Assembly (NCBI GenBank): GCA_012934845.2
Contig: WNNJ02002141.1
Span: forward strand, 117,247 to 181,246
DNA: 64,000 bases
Direction of reading: 5' to 3'
From: Pomphorhynchus laevis
Lineage: Eukaryota; Acanthocephala; Palaeacanthocephala; Echinorhynchida; Pomphorhynchidae
Part shown: piece by piece, positions 33,052 through 44,974 of the stretch
How the letters are laid out: each line of letters opens with the position of its first letter
How positions within the stretch are numbered: the stretch's first letter is position 1
Translations under genes and position numbers: made by a program
Notes under the pieces: model-generated
What the model was told of the DNA's origin: nothing
The model's database searches: none
What the model saw: the letters and a program-made list of their open reading frames with translations, nothing else

Positions 33052-34048
33052 TTTAAGCTGATTGCTTTACACTTGACTTTACTTTTGTTTGTTATAAATA
33101 TTTTAGCCAACAGTTATTTCAATTTATAGAAATATACCAACTCTCAATTTGACTCATTCTCATTGTTTTCTTTCCATTTTTCACTTTGACACTAAAAGCT
33201 CTATTGTTTGCTATTATGACTCACTTTTATATCTCAAACTAACTCATTTACTTTTATTCATTAGTGCTACTTATGTAATTGCGCTCGTTTACAAAACCAT
33301 ATTATATTTCACCTTGTATTTAGTCCTTTCGATCTCTTTTAAAACTATATAATATTTTGCATACTCTGTTTTATATTAACTAGCTAGACTTACATTAAAT
33401 CTAATTGAATGCATTTTACCTTTTTTGTTTTAATTTTCAATACAAAACTGTTAAACACAATTTTACACTATTTAACTACGAAGTGAAACTGTTAATTTGC
33501 TTAAACTACTAATATCCAACTACAGTGTTTATTAGATAACTGCTAATTTGCCCTTACTTCTACTATCCAAATAAGCTTTTAGTTAACTGTTTAAATGAGA
33601 AATGCATAATGTATCTTCTATAAATATAAGCATTTTTAAATGTATTTTATAATTCCCTAATTTTTGACTCATTTAAATATTGCTGTATATAATTTGTCTT
33701 AGCGTCCAACGATAAAATCACAGCGTTTTAATAAGTAATACCGACGCAAGAACGATACAAAGAATGTATTTAGAAAAAAAATTGTTTGATATGTTCAATG
33801 AAAGCAATCTATATTACTATAAAATGTGAATTATCAGTAACTAGTAATTATAAACTTTCAGAATAGAAAAACAATGTAAAGATATTTTCAATCAGTTGTT
33901 AAGCCATGACAATTATATGAAGTTTAAAATCCAAGGCAAGATGATATCAATGGGACAGAAATATCCAACTAAGTTGTGCAGTATAAGAATTGATTAAAAT
34001 GAATTTTGCTACAAATAGCGGTCATCGGATTATACACCGTCTCTTTGG

Positions 34049-34702
34049 ATGACATGTGAGGATGGTTCTGTTTTGATGTGGCGTGTACGTCAAGGACTAT
34101 GCATTTCATTAAATAGAACGAATGTATGCTGTATATGTAATTTATTAATAAAAATGGATGATTCTTCTAAGTTGAAAAGCTTTATCATGTCAATCCAAGA
34201 TTTCAAAATAGAAGAATTTCCGTTTGTTCATGCATATATGCTGCTTAGTTCAAATAAGTTTACTAGATTCAAATCGGTGATTAAAGAAACAACTTCATTT
34301 GATAAAGCTATACATCAAACATTGCGAAAATGGTGGTATGATATGCATTATAAGGAAATAGCAATGCTGAAAATGAGAGATCTAGGATCGGTGGACAAAT
34401 ATCGCATCAGGAAAAAATACCCTCCTCCTGAGACAATATGGGACGGTGATGATATTCGTTACAGTGTAAAAAAAGCTAGTATTTTATTGCTGTCTAACGC
34501 CTACGATTCTAATAGATACCCTTCAATTGAAGAGAAGATGATGCTTGCCAAATCAACAGAAATGACTATAACACAAGTCAATAACTGGTTCAAGAATAAA
34601 CGTCAAAGAGAACGTACCAGTGCAAACAAATTTCAAGGTATTAAGAGTAATTCTTTCTTAGTAATTAAGAAAGAGCTGGATCAAAGCTTATTTAGTAATT
34701 GA
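34049..34702 (+). CDS. SIX-class homeobox transcription factor (diverged)
   Basis: The 217-residue protein has a SIX domain at about 20-131, with the hallmark DLGSVDKYRIRKKYPPPETI and WDGDD at 131-135. A homeodomain at about 134-193 ends WFKNKRQRER, with Lys at position 50. SIX proteins are nuclear regulators of sensory organ, muscle and head development; the SIX domain binds Eya-type partners. NRYPS..EK..LAK resembles the SIX4/5 subgroup more than SIX1/2 or SIX3/6, but helix 1-2 residues (ASILLLSNAYDS) are very unusual. The usual start region is short. No intron is seen. MTCEDG was chosen as start because SIX-domain homology begins soon after it. The last ~15 residues (FLVIKKELDQSLFSN) are encoded by sequence repeated in an adjacent MITE. 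Function is plausible but unproven. Confidence 0.8.
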   Translation: MTCEDGSVLMWRVRQGLCISLNRTNVCCICNLLIKMDDSSKLKSFIMSIQDFKIEEFPFVHAYMLLSSNKFTRFKSVIKETTSFDKAIHQTLRKWWYDMHYKEIAMLKMRDLGSVDKYRIRKKYPPPETIWDGDDIRYSVKKASILLLSNAYDSNRYPSIEEKMMLAKSTEMTITQVNNWFKNKRQRERTSANKFQGIKSNSFLVIKKELDQSLFSN

Positions 34703-34862
34703 TTTTTTAATAGATTTCTTAGTAATTGAGCTGGATCAAAAAGGGGAAGAGTTTATTTGATTTTCGCTAACTCTGCTATCATTTTCATAATTACCTAATT
34801 TATTGCAGATGCTAACAGAGATTAGCGAAATGTCAAATAAAACAATTCAGAAAATTACTGAA
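34672..34862 (+). mobile_element. MITE-1 remnant at the SIX 3' end
   Basis: GAGCTGGATCAAA occurs at about 34675 and again at about 34725. The second copy continues TTTATTTGATTTTCGCTAAC and is followed by the inverted GATTAGCGAAATGTCAAATA. The complete relative is the 203-bp palindrome at 57713-57915. The right terminal repeat is decayed. The SIX stop codon lies inside this sequence. Confidence 0.65.
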
Positions 34863-35175
34863 GATGATAATAATTACTGAATATGTTAATAATTTTTATT
34901 ATTTGAGGTACTACAATGTTAAATTAAAATATGGTAATAGTCTCATTTTTATACTATCACTATAATAGTATAGAGAGCTTTTATAATAGTACAAAAAGCT
35001 TTTAATTTTTAAAAAGCTCTTTGGTATATTTAATTATACAGAAGAAGAATAAAAGTTTTTTATTGGAAAAAATACTGATGATATATTGATGATATATTAT
35101 GGATAATATATTTAGATTGTTTTATTTTAAAAAAAGATAATAGTAGCCAAATTATAGCTGGCTTATTTTTAAGCT
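34863..35175. other. AT-rich spacer, no gene
   Basis: Short repeats of AAAGCTTTT type near 34975-35030. Nothing else is seen. Confidence 0.5.
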
Positions 35176-35835
35176 TATAAATATATGAATAAAATTGAAT
35201 TAATAGAATCCTTAAATATTTTGATAAATCAAAATTATTTAAAAGTAGGGACATCTATATTTAGAACAAGTAAAAGGTGTTCCAATGGGTGGTAATAGTA
35301 GCTCAATTATAGCTGACATGTTTTTAAGCTTTATAGAATATGTATTTGTTCATAACTGTGTAAAAACTTAATCTAAACTATGTAAATATGTGAAATATAT
35401 GTTTCGATACATTGATGAAATATGTGTATTTAATTCTAATAATTTTTATTCAATTAGTAAACAAATTTATCCAGAAAGCCTTATTCTTAACAAAACCAAT
35501 ATTGATGATAAAGAAGGTGTATATCTAGATATGAACATTAAATTAACATTAACTAAAACTACTATTAATTTATATCGTAAAGATAACATATTTAAATTTA
35601 CAAGAAACATATGTTTGCATGAGCATTCATGCATACCATATAATATAAAATATAATACATTAAAATAATGAAATTTTAAGAATTGCAACAATTTGTAATG
35701 ATATTGGGTTTCTTCAAAATCATTTAAATAATTTAATAGATACATATTTTAAACTAGGTTACTATAAAAATAACATCAATAGAAAATAGTAAAATATATA
35801 AAAGACAAATATTAAAAATAAATTAAAAATCATTA
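35176..35835 (+). mobile_element. Penelope-like remnant PLE-3
   Basis: The plus strand encodes MNKIELIESLNILINQNYLK, VGTSIF, the PMGG region and MKYMFRYIDEICVFNSNNF, then TLTKTTINLYRKDNIFKFT. It matches PLE-1 closely. The copy is broken and the second Asp of YIDD is replaced by Glu. No structured motif follows; the element is cut near 35835. Confidence 0.7.
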
Positions 35836-36465
35836 GCTGAATATTTTCAAAGAAAATATTTTAAATTGAGACGTATTTTAAGATCTTCGTAGCAATAGCA
35901 ATGCAATTTTTGATTTTCATGTTAATCAAAGTATTGAATAATCTTCAAAATTAAAACGGATATTATAACCTTAATTTTTAAACATAATTTGCTATAATTT
36001 TGTTGAATTCAATATCATTTTAGTCGATGCAATAATGACGACCTAAATAATTATTTTATAATTTAATGTAATACTGACTTGTGAAAAAATTTGCATTTTT
36101 TGGATTATTTGTAAAGATGTGATCATATGATAGTCATATTATTTAGAATTTCTTTGTATAACTCCTTCAATATTGCTTGAATGACATACTCGAATTCGTT
36201 TTTCGTTTTTAATATGCATTATAAAGTTCATTATCGTGCTTCCTGAAAGTAACAAAATCATCTATTGCTGACTAGTTGAAACCATCTTTTAACGATTCAA
36301 TTTAAAAAATTATTGCTTAAGCAATATTTTGGGCTATATTTCTTTGTAAATCTAATTAATACGTCATTTTAATGACGTATATTCACCAGTCAGCTTCCTA
36401 ATATTAATAGTATAATATTGACATGATAATATTGATAATAAACAAGGTATGTATCCTTGTTTTTT
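35836..36465. other. Spacer between Penelope-like remnants
   Basis: AT-rich, no recognisable gene. Confidence 0.5.
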
Positions 36466-36995
36466 AAACAAAACCAATATTAATGATAAAGAAGGTGTAT
36501 ATCCAGATATGAACATTAAATTAACATCAATTAAAACTACTATTAATTTATATCGTAAAGATGACATATTTAAATTTACAAATAACATATTTTTTCATGA
36601 GCACTCATGCATACCATAGATTATAAAATATAATACATTAAATTATATTTTAAAATGGCCATAATATGTAATACTAATTTTCTTAGTAATAAAAGACTCT
36701 TACATGCTAGCGAGTTTTTTTACTGATGATCGACATATTTTTATTAAATACAATACATTAAATATATTAAATATATAAAACATTAAATAATGAAATTTTA
36801 AAAAATTACCATAATAATGAAATTTTTTGGTTTCTTCAAAAACAGAAAAAAAATTAATAGATGCATATTTAAAACTAGTTTAGTATAAATATAAAATTAC
36901 ACAGAAAATAGTAAAATATATAAATCAACACAATATTATTAAAAATATATTTAAACTCTTAAGTGGAAAGTTTCTATGGAAAGTGTTCACAAATC
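36466..36995 (+). mobile_element. Penelope-like remnant PLE-4
   Basis: KTNINDKEGVYPDMNIKLTS and INLYRKDDIFKFTNNIFFHE are recognisable from 36470. C-terminal remnants continue to about 36985 (matching the KLLSGKF end). It is broken in several places and includes an unrelated stretch near 36680-36770. Confidence 0.65.
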
Positions 36996-37335
36996 AAAAA
37001 CATGTCAGTAGAACAAATCAGATAAAATAAAAATATCAGATCGTTTAACTTGTCATAAAATTATTCATTTATTAAATGAATAATGTATATTATTAAATGA
37101 ATAATGTATATTATTAAATGGATAATTTACAAAGTTCACAAATCAAAAACATGTCAGTAGAACAAATCAAATCAAATATCTTAGGCTACATATTTTGTAC
37201 TATAAATTTATAAAACGGAATTTTCTTAATCTTAGAATTAGAAATTTATAACCAAGTGTTTGTATGAGCAAATCAATATTAGAATAATATATTATTATCA
37301 TCTTTATTATTAATAAAGATGAGAACTGATCAAGA
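36996..37335. other. Short tandem duplications, no gene
   Basis: GTTCACAAATCAAAAACATG and GTCAGTAGAACAAATCA occur at 36979 and 37134, and ATTAAATGAATAATGTATAT repeats at 37075-37110. No coding sequence. Confidence 0.6.
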
Positions 37336-37460
37336 CGAATTGCAATATTATCAGATTCGGCATTTGTTGTTCAATCCAACATACAGTTGACCAAATGCAT
37401 GCTAATGATGTGTTTCCTTTTATGTAACTTGATTATCCAGCTTAATTCATTATTCTTATA
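37336..37460 (-). repeat. Structured motif, copy K (decayed)
   Basis: CATCATTAGCATGCATTTGG and the GTTGGATTGAAC side are retained. The arms and pseudoknot stems no longer pair well. Confidence 0.45.
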
Positions 37461-37739
37461 CTGAGTATATTATTTTCTATCCATTCATAAAAATTTCAAC
37501 TTAGGAGTTTAAATTGATATCAATAATATTTTTATAATTGAAACGTTTGATAATTTTGTTTTATTTTAATAATATAATTAAATATATAAATATGTTTAAT
37601 TATAAACATTTCAAATGTCTCAATTTAAAATGTATAAATAAAATTATATAAATGAATTATGCTAAATTCGTTTTTAATATGATTATGCTTATTTAAATAT
37701 ATTACTATTTTCTGTTTGTAAATAGTAACTGAATAGTAA

Positions 37740-37965
37740 CTAGTTTAAAATAACAAACTATGTATCAGAATAAGGATTAGTGGTCATCAGGAGGAACTGC
37801 TATATTATCAGGTTTCGGCCCCTAACTCCTCTACCCAACATAGCAGCGTGGCCAAATACATGCTAATGATGTATTTCCTCTGATAAAACTATCTACTATC
37901 TTATTCTAATGCAAAGTATATTATTTATTATCCATCCATAAAAATTGGCCACTTAAGAGTTTAAA
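37740..37965 (-). repeat. Structured motif, copy C
   Basis: All elements of copy A are present: the CTCC edge, CTGCTATA with CATAGCAG (one mismatch), GGCCCC with GTGGCC, and the AAATACAT/ATGTATTT hairpin. It precedes the PLE-5 C-terminal region in the same relative order as copy A and PLE-1. Confidence 0.7.
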
Positions 37966-38490
37966 TTTATTCTTTATATTATTGTGTTGATTTATATATT
38001 TTACTATTTTCTGTTTGATGATATTTTTATAGTAAACTAATTTAATATATTCATCTATTAAATTTTTTAAATGATTTTGAAGAAAGCCAATATTGTTACT
38101 AATTCTTCATTAGGCGGTTTGATATTATCCTCTTGTGGTTGTTTGAATCGTATCAACATCACTGTACACTACAATCAGCGTGGGTGGACCTCATCAGCAG
38201 TGAGCCTGAATAAATGGTATGCATAAATGTTTATGCAAAAATATGTTTATTGTAAATTTAAATATGTCGTCTTTACGATATAAATTAATAGTAGTTTTAA
38301 TTGATGTTAATTTAATGCTTATATCAAGATATATACTTTTTTTGTCATCAATATTGGTTTTGTTAAGAATGAGGTTACCTGGATAAATTTGTTCACTAAT
38401 TGAATAAAAATTGCTAGAATTAAAAACACATATATCATCAATGTATCGAAACATATATTTCATATCTTTATATAATTTGATTTATTTTTT
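37920..38490 (-). mobile_element. Penelope-like remnant PLE-5, with a foreign insert
   Basis: The minus strand encodes MKYMFRYIDDICVFNSSNF, then SEQIYPGNLILNKTNIDD near 38463-38330, and the extreme C-terminal part at 38100-37920. About 110 bp of unrelated, less AT-rich sequence (38105-38215) replaces part of the tail. The element is broken. Confidence 0.65.
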
Positions 38491-38509
38491 AAACATTTAA
38501 TGTTTATAT

Positions 38510-39180
38510 TTATGATGAATGCTCATATAAAAATGTTTCTTGTAAATTTAAATATTTCATCTTTACGATATAAATTAATAGTAGTTTTAGTTAATGTTAA
38601 TTTAATGTTCATATCTAGATATATTCCTTTATCTAGGAATATATTTAGGAATATACATCTTCTTTATCATCAATATTGGTTTTGTTAAAAATAAGGCTTT
38701 CTGAATAAATTTTTTCTCTTATTGAATAAAAATTATTAGAATTAAATACACATATATCATCAATGTATCGAAACATATATTTCATATAATTTTATATAAT
38801 TTGATTTATTTTTTAAACAGTTATGAACAAATTCATATTCTATAAAGCTTAAAAATTAAACAACTATAATTAGGCTACTATTACCTCCCATTTGAACACG
38901 TTTTATTTTTAAATATCAATATTTGTTTTATTAGTTTCAAACTTTAAATTTCCAGCTGACGATTTTAAATTTATTTTTAATATTATTGTGCTGATTTTTA
39001 TATTGTACTATTTTCTGTTTGATGTTATTTTTATAGTAACCTAGTTTAAAATATGGAGCTATTAAACTATTTAAATGATTTTGAAGAAAGCCAATATCAT
39101 TACATATTGTTGCAATTCTTAAAATTTCATTATTTAATGTACTATATTTTATATTATATGGTATGCATGGGTGTATACTA
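38510..39180 (-). mobile_element. Penelope-like remnant PLE-6
   Basis: The minus strand again shows MKYMFRYIDDICVFN (near 38785), the LNKTNIDDKE region and, from 39170 to 38955, another C-terminal piece. At least two partial copies are mixed here, all broken. Confidence 0.6.
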
Positions 39181-40386
39181 TATTATATTTAATAATTATA
39201 ATTTTTAATTTATAAATTTATTAATAAAATAACTATAACATTCCTGTAATTCAATTTACATTAAGAGTCTTTTTTCAATTCAATTTTAATATATTAAACC
39301 CTCATTGTAATTATGCAAATATGTATAAATATATTATGTGTCAAAAACTATAAACAATATTAAATATAATATATTAAATCATATTTTATATTAGTGAATG
39401 TTTTACTAGTTCCCAAAATTTCGTTATTTACGTTTTCACTTTACACTTAATAACATTTTGATGTTGCAAAACGTTGAATTCTAATCAATTTTATTCTTGA
39501 GTTTTAGATATCCTGCAATATAAAAGTAATACGTTCAGTAATCGTTGATCTGCATTTCCCTCAAAGATCAATTTTAGAAGTATTTCTTTAAACAATTCAT
39601 GTCAATATTGTCAATAACAAGTAGCTAAGAACGTGTCTATTTCATCATAAGATAAAATGTGTCTATTTCATGTGTTTACACTATCATAAGATAATTATTT
39701 CCACAAATTACTCCCAACTTAAATTTTATTTTTCACAAATTGTCTGCAAGAATTGCTGTAAACGATATATTTTGATGGTCACAGTATTCCGCATCCTTCT
39801 GATTATATTATAAAACAATATTATTTTAATATAATATCTTTTATTTAATATAATCGAATGTATTTTTTCTGAGAAAATTATATTTAAGAAAAAGACAGTA
39901 CCAATTCTATTAAATCCTTTATGGTAACTACAAGTTTAGGCTGATAAGTAACTGAGTATTAATAATTGAATTTATTAATACAAATGCTAAATAAAAATTA
40001 ATCTGAGCATATTAATTTATTACACAATGAAATGAAAGTTTATCTAGATGATAAAATGCTGATCTGGATGATCAACATATAAGATGTAACTTAAAGGAAA
40101 ATGGAAAGCATTCTAATACGCTAGAGTAAACAGTACCTTTAGATTTTGAACTGAAACCACGTTTCAGTTCAAAAATACACAAAACCATGTTCAGTATACT
40201 ACATCGAAATTACTTTAGGCAATTGTTAAAGATAACCAAATGTCCAGATTTGGAAAAAATAAAACAGAAGAAAACTTGTTGGCAATTTGCATTAAAAGCG
40301 GCCACGCAGTTTAAAGGTCTCGGTAAGTGTTTAAATATCACACTTTTTGGATATTTTTCAAGGAAGCAGTTTATTTTTTGGGGTTT
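39181..40386. other. AT-rich spacer with one strong hairpin
   Basis: No gene is supported; the 70-codon frame at 40187 is probably chance. A perfect 14-bp hairpin lies at 40144-40174. Confidence 0.5.
40144..40174 (+). repeat. Perfect 14-bp hairpin
   Basis: Arms TTTTGAACTGAAAC and GTTTCAGTTCAAAA are separated by CAC. The role is unknown. Confidence 0.8.
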
Positions 40387-40830
40387 GCCGTTACGGTGAA
40401 CTGGTCGGCGAAAGCTGGCATGGATAGACTTAAACGTATCCTGAAGAGAGCTAGGTGGACCCTAAAACGGGCTTAGAATCTGACATTGAAAGAGAAAACC
40501 CAAGTGCGCATATAGGGTACTTGGGCTATCTCGGGATTAGTCTTATTTTCTAGAGGACTTCCTCTAGAGCAAAGGCTAAGGTTTCTCAAGCTCCTCGTAT
40601 TTTGTTTACCCAGTATAGTTCGCCTCGACTGGACTCTTCGGGGGGGGGTGAAAGACCCCGGGTGGTTTAATCGGAAGGCGGCGTGTTGGACTGGTTGGAG
40701 GGCTCAGATCCCATTGGACCTAAGGCCGTAATGTAGGAAGACTAGGAAATGGATTGTCTTTGACTTTTCTGACCTGTTAGTTTCATGACTGTTTCTATTT
40801 TTTAGTTATTTATTGGTTGTTAGTGATTAA
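40387..40830 (+). mobile_element. LINE-B copy 4, 3' end only
   Basis: From GAACTGGTCGGCGAAAGCTG through GGTGAAAGACCCCGGGTGG to the TTAGTTATTTATTGG tail it matches the last ~440 bp of LINE-B copies 1-3. It is a severely 5' truncated insertion. A run of nine G residues near 40642 corresponds to a C run in copy 2. Confidence 0.8.
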
Positions 40831-40949
40831 GAAAATCTTCTTTATTAGTTTATTTTTGTCGATTTATAAGTTTCCTCTCTAAAATTTGCGCATTACTGGC
40901 TCACTGTAGTGACACTATTCTTATACCATTTTGGTTTGTCAACTTAAAA

Positions 40950-43300
40950 CGTTGTTTATAGATGAGCCAATCGGGATGAATAAAGCTTTCTTGCATTTAC
41001 AGAATAAGAATTTCCACTTACTTTCGTTCAATATCAAGCCGCACCTTTGTGCTCTTTCTATTTTTCAATTTAGATAATGTTTAATTCTTCGTTCAAACTT
41101 TGTGTTGTTTGTGTCTCTTCTGAAGAATAATGCTATACCATCGACATAATTAATCACTTGTTCATTTCTATTATTAAGATATTTTGTAATGTTGCTTATC
41201 GACACAATAAACAAGATAGGTGAAATAGTCGATCCCTGTGTCACACATCTTATCAATCTGGCTTTAAATTATGGTCTGTTTCGCAAAGAGAAAGTTCGTA
41301 TTTTTATAATTTCTATAATTCTCTAACCAGGATCGCCATGAATTCCAGCATTTTAAGACCATTTTTAATGGCTTCATGAGTGGTATTGCCAAATGCTGCA
41401 GAGAAGTCAAAAGCATATATGACTTTACCTACTTTAGAAGATGGTAGCTTGGCTTTAGATGGCCAGACCTTGATTAATTCTCCTATATTGATATAATCAA
41501 AAAGTAATTTCTCAACACATTTTTTTTGGTACGAATAAATATATAGGCTTATTCCCTAAGCCTATATATAATATTCCCTAAGCCTATATCTTCCAAAACT
41601 TTTGTTATACCTGTTCTCAATTAAACTTAATGGTCTTCAATGTAATGGACACCGTTAATGTCAACAACCGTGCAAATTCCTATCTCACATTAAAGTAATT
41701 TTTGAATCTTTAGCATTGAACATTGCTAAGTCCAATATAGCCTCTTTCTGTTGTCCTTTGTTAAATAATGTTTATGGACATACACGTCTATAATTATGGT
41801 ATTTCATTGTCAGTAAATTTTTGTATTGATTATGATAACTTCTAACCAATGAGCATTTATATTGTTCACGAAGTTTGATTAATTATTCTCTTGCAACATA
41901 ATCCTGAATCATTTTTAAGAATCCTGTAACTTTAAGGTATATCATTGTCAGTAAATTTTTGTATTGATAATGAGCATATTAGAACGTTCCCCTAATTTCT
42001 GTATTGCTATATTCTAGTTTAGTTTTATTTTATTTTTCCGTCTTTCGCGCAGCTAAGGAGGAGAGCGTAATCAAAAAGTTGCATCTTTGAAGGCCATATC
42101 TGAATTTCCTCTGACTTCTTAAAGTCAAATTGTTTTATCTTTTTAAAGAAGTAAAACTTCTGTTAAAAACCATATTCAAATGTTAAGTATCCATTTATTT
42201 CATCTGGTAAAAGCCTTTCAGGTTTTCTTCAACATCTCGTCAATATCCTTTGTTTTGCTGTTTACTCTTTTGATACTTCCGTCCTATCATCCAAGTATTC
42301 ATTCAGATTCTTTCCGTTTTCTCCTGTCTGTGATGCGATTCTTCCTCCCCTTCCATTACCATATTGATTTTTTATTTGATTTTTTCCATATCAATTTTTT
42401 GTTCTATAATTTTGTCTTGTTCCAATATTGTTTCTTCCAATCTCGTAATATTGTTAGGTAGTATATTTGAATTAGTAACTGTAAATATTTTTTCACTCTT
42501 TCCCACATCTGCATTAGTTGAATTCAATTATCATTAATTATTCTATTATTTTGTACTGATTTAATGAAAAGCTCTACGTCTTGTGAGTATGCTTTATAGT
42601 TACCGACGCAATTAGAACATTTAAATTGCTCAGTTCCCGCATCCCGAAAATTCATAAGTCCCAGCATATTGAACACATCTAACTCCGTCCACATACATCG
42701 CTGAAAAATGTCCCCATCTCTGACATTTAAAGCATTGTTGATACTTCCAATGTTTGTTCTTGCTCAAATATTATCAATTTAAGTTCCTGGTGTCCTAACG
42801 CTGGTATATCCCCCTACATAAACTCCTACTAACTAATACATAGTTTTATGCTTGTTTCCCGATGTCTTTGTGCCTTATAACCAATGAGCATTTATATTGT
42901 TCACGAAGTTTGATTAATACCTCTCTTGCAACAAATCCTGAATCATTTTTAAGAATCCCGTAACCTCAAGAGAAATAACTGTAAAATCGAGATCGTTTCC
43001 TCCAGCATGCAGACATTTTCTTTTCCAGTCCATTTTAGATAACGCTATCATAATATGGCATGTTTTATCTCTTACAATTTCGAATACAATATGTTTTCTG
43101 TTTAGAGACTTTATCCATTCTGTATGTTTGTTTAACCATTCTTATGTTCAGATTCTTCATTTAACTTTAATCTAATAATATATGGTTCCTTCTTAATAGA
43201 ATATAATATTTTTCTACCATTTCTGTTTCTTCAAAAGATGATAAATCAAAAAACTTGTAGCTTTGTTGGGCGTATAGGTACCGACAATCATCACTCCATT
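40950..43300 (-). mobile_element. LINE-C, degraded APE-type non-LTR element
   Basis: Minus-strand parts in order. Near 42745-42620 there is an ORF1-like zinc-knuckle stretch (QCFKCQRWGHFSAMY; Tyr where the last Cys is expected, then further Cys residues). RT motif A is near 41440-41360 (KVIYAFDFSAAFGNTTH). RT motifs B and C are at 41256-41065 (CVTQGSTISPILFIV, INYVDGIALFF, with Val-Asp-Gly in place of YADD). A partial internal duplication (ACCAATGAGCATTTATATTG at about 41848 and 42890) is present. No endonuclease can be recognised. It is old and inactive. Confidence 0.6.
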
Positions 43301-43559
43301 AGATGTCGATTGTTAAAAACCATTTCAAAAATTAAAAATGAAGAAAATACTGCTTCCAAATGAATAATGTAAAAATTGTACATGCTGAAAAGAAATTCCG
43401 TGTCTGAGTAGAAAGTTTTTAGCCCTTCTAATACACAACATTGTATAGATTATCGCCATATCTGTGATATATTTACGGACGGATAGTGGAATTCGATACA
43501 GATGTTTTTACAATAGATTGTTATTTACTAAACAAAATTTATAATACGGCTAACGTTAC

Positions 43560-43915
43560 GGAACTTTTTTCCATCTTATTTATCAAATATTACAACCAAA
43601 CACTTTACGGATTTTTTATGGACTTAACACCTCAAAGGACATTTCGGTTGACAAGGGAGTAACGCAAGGTGGTCGGATCAGGTCCTTGTTATTTTCCTTA
43701 TTTTTGATTGACCTTCACAAAACTCTTGGCTATGGTACAGATGATATTGCAATCGTTTCGTGCTTTGACGATTTGGTGACTATCTCGAATGATACAAATA
43801 TGGCTCAAGTATATTTAACATCTCTCTATCCTTCTTTTGAGCTCTTAATCACTTTGGGATATATTTAAAACTCACCACAACGTATGCGCCCAGATATCAT
43901 GTCAGCAACGAATCA
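43560..43915 (+). mobile_element. LINE-D RT fragment
   Basis: The plus strand encodes DKGVTQGGRIRSLLFSLFLI near 43650, then IVSCFDDLVTISND (an F-x-D-D motif C) and AQVYLTSLYPSFELL. This is a palm-domain fragment of a non-LTR-type RT distinct from LINE-A, B and C. No flanking domains are found. Confidence 0.55.
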
Positions 43916-44783
43916 AGCAATCTTTTATTGATCTATATCTTTAACACCTTTATATCTATAGTAAAACTGGAAAGATCCGATATCGACTAAACACTATTTG
44001 TCTAAAAATACACGGCTACCACGATACATTCTTTAGCATTTTCATCGCAGTACACGAACGACCAGCTCGTTGAATTTGTATTATCTGCCGGCAGTTGTTT
44101 AACTTGAACTTATTCTAATTCAGCTAACTGTCAAATTTTAATCTTTTGAAATCGACTCACTTTGAAGTTAATAGTAGGATAGAACGATTTTCCCTTTTCA
44201 ATACTGTCGTTGCTATTCCCCATCGTCGAGAGACGCCATTAGATAGTAATAAATTCTTTTTATGTAATAAAATAATTTAAAAATTTAATTTTATTTATTG
44301 ATATAATTATTTAATTATTTAAATATTAATTACTTGCTATCGAATTACTTGTTTTAATTTTTCTGAAATGTAGCAATTTAAGTTTCAAGAATTGGTTCGC
44401 GGAATCATATTTTAAATACACTGAAAATTTATTCGGCGTAAAGAAGACGTTATTTTATTCAACTTAAACGCGCATTCTAATAAATACTTGCTAATAATAA
44501 ATTTTATCTTCATAATACATAGAGGGTGAACAAATATTTGAATAATAATATAAAAAAATGAATTTAAAAAATACTTTATGGTTTCATTGAGTTGATTCGG
44601 TTATATTATTTGCATTAGTTTTTAAGTTAGACTTCAAACACTACTCTAGATTCATTATATGTCTTAATAAAAGTACTAACATAGTATTAAAAGTATTTAA
44701 TATTTGAAAACATGTGTCTATTTATAAATATTAATTAACTAATAGAACACACTAAACCCATAATCTCCTTCCATTTTAGATTA
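43916..44783. other. AT-rich spacer, no gene
   Basis: No supported feature. Confidence 0.5.
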
Positions 44784-44974
44784 GATAGTATTTTACTGAA
44801 ACGAAGAAGAACATATTTCCCTTTGTTTAAAAAATTACAAAAAATTAAAAAAATTACAGTAGCCCTTTCTTCATAATCTGACTACAAAATAATTTTACAT
44901 TTTTTTGTATTCCTGATGATAGCAGGAGCTTTCGAATGGAAATATTTTCTTCTTAGTTCCAGTTAAATACTATC
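44784..44974. mobile_element. MITE-2 copy 1 (palindromic)
   Basis: The arms begin GATAGTATTTTACTGAAACG on the left and the inverted GATAGTATTTAACTGGAACT on the right, with AAGAAGAA and ATATTTCC shared. The centre carries CCTGATGATAGCAGGAGC, also found in copy 2. Total length is 191 bp. No coding capacity. Confidence 0.65.

Larger units (their letters stand above)
32121..34720 (+). repeat. Segmental duplication copy D3 (SIX locus, with the full SIX frame)
   Basis: Homologous to D1 and D2. It is nearly identical to D1 over the last ~1.1 kb before the SIX truncation point. It is the only copy that extends through the homeodomain. The right border coincides with a MITE near 34720. Confidence 0.85.

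Noticed and set aside
42180-42461. 93-codon plus-strand frame
   Set aside because: It lies antisense within LINE-C, is Phe/Ile/Leu-rich low-complexity sequence, and matches no family.
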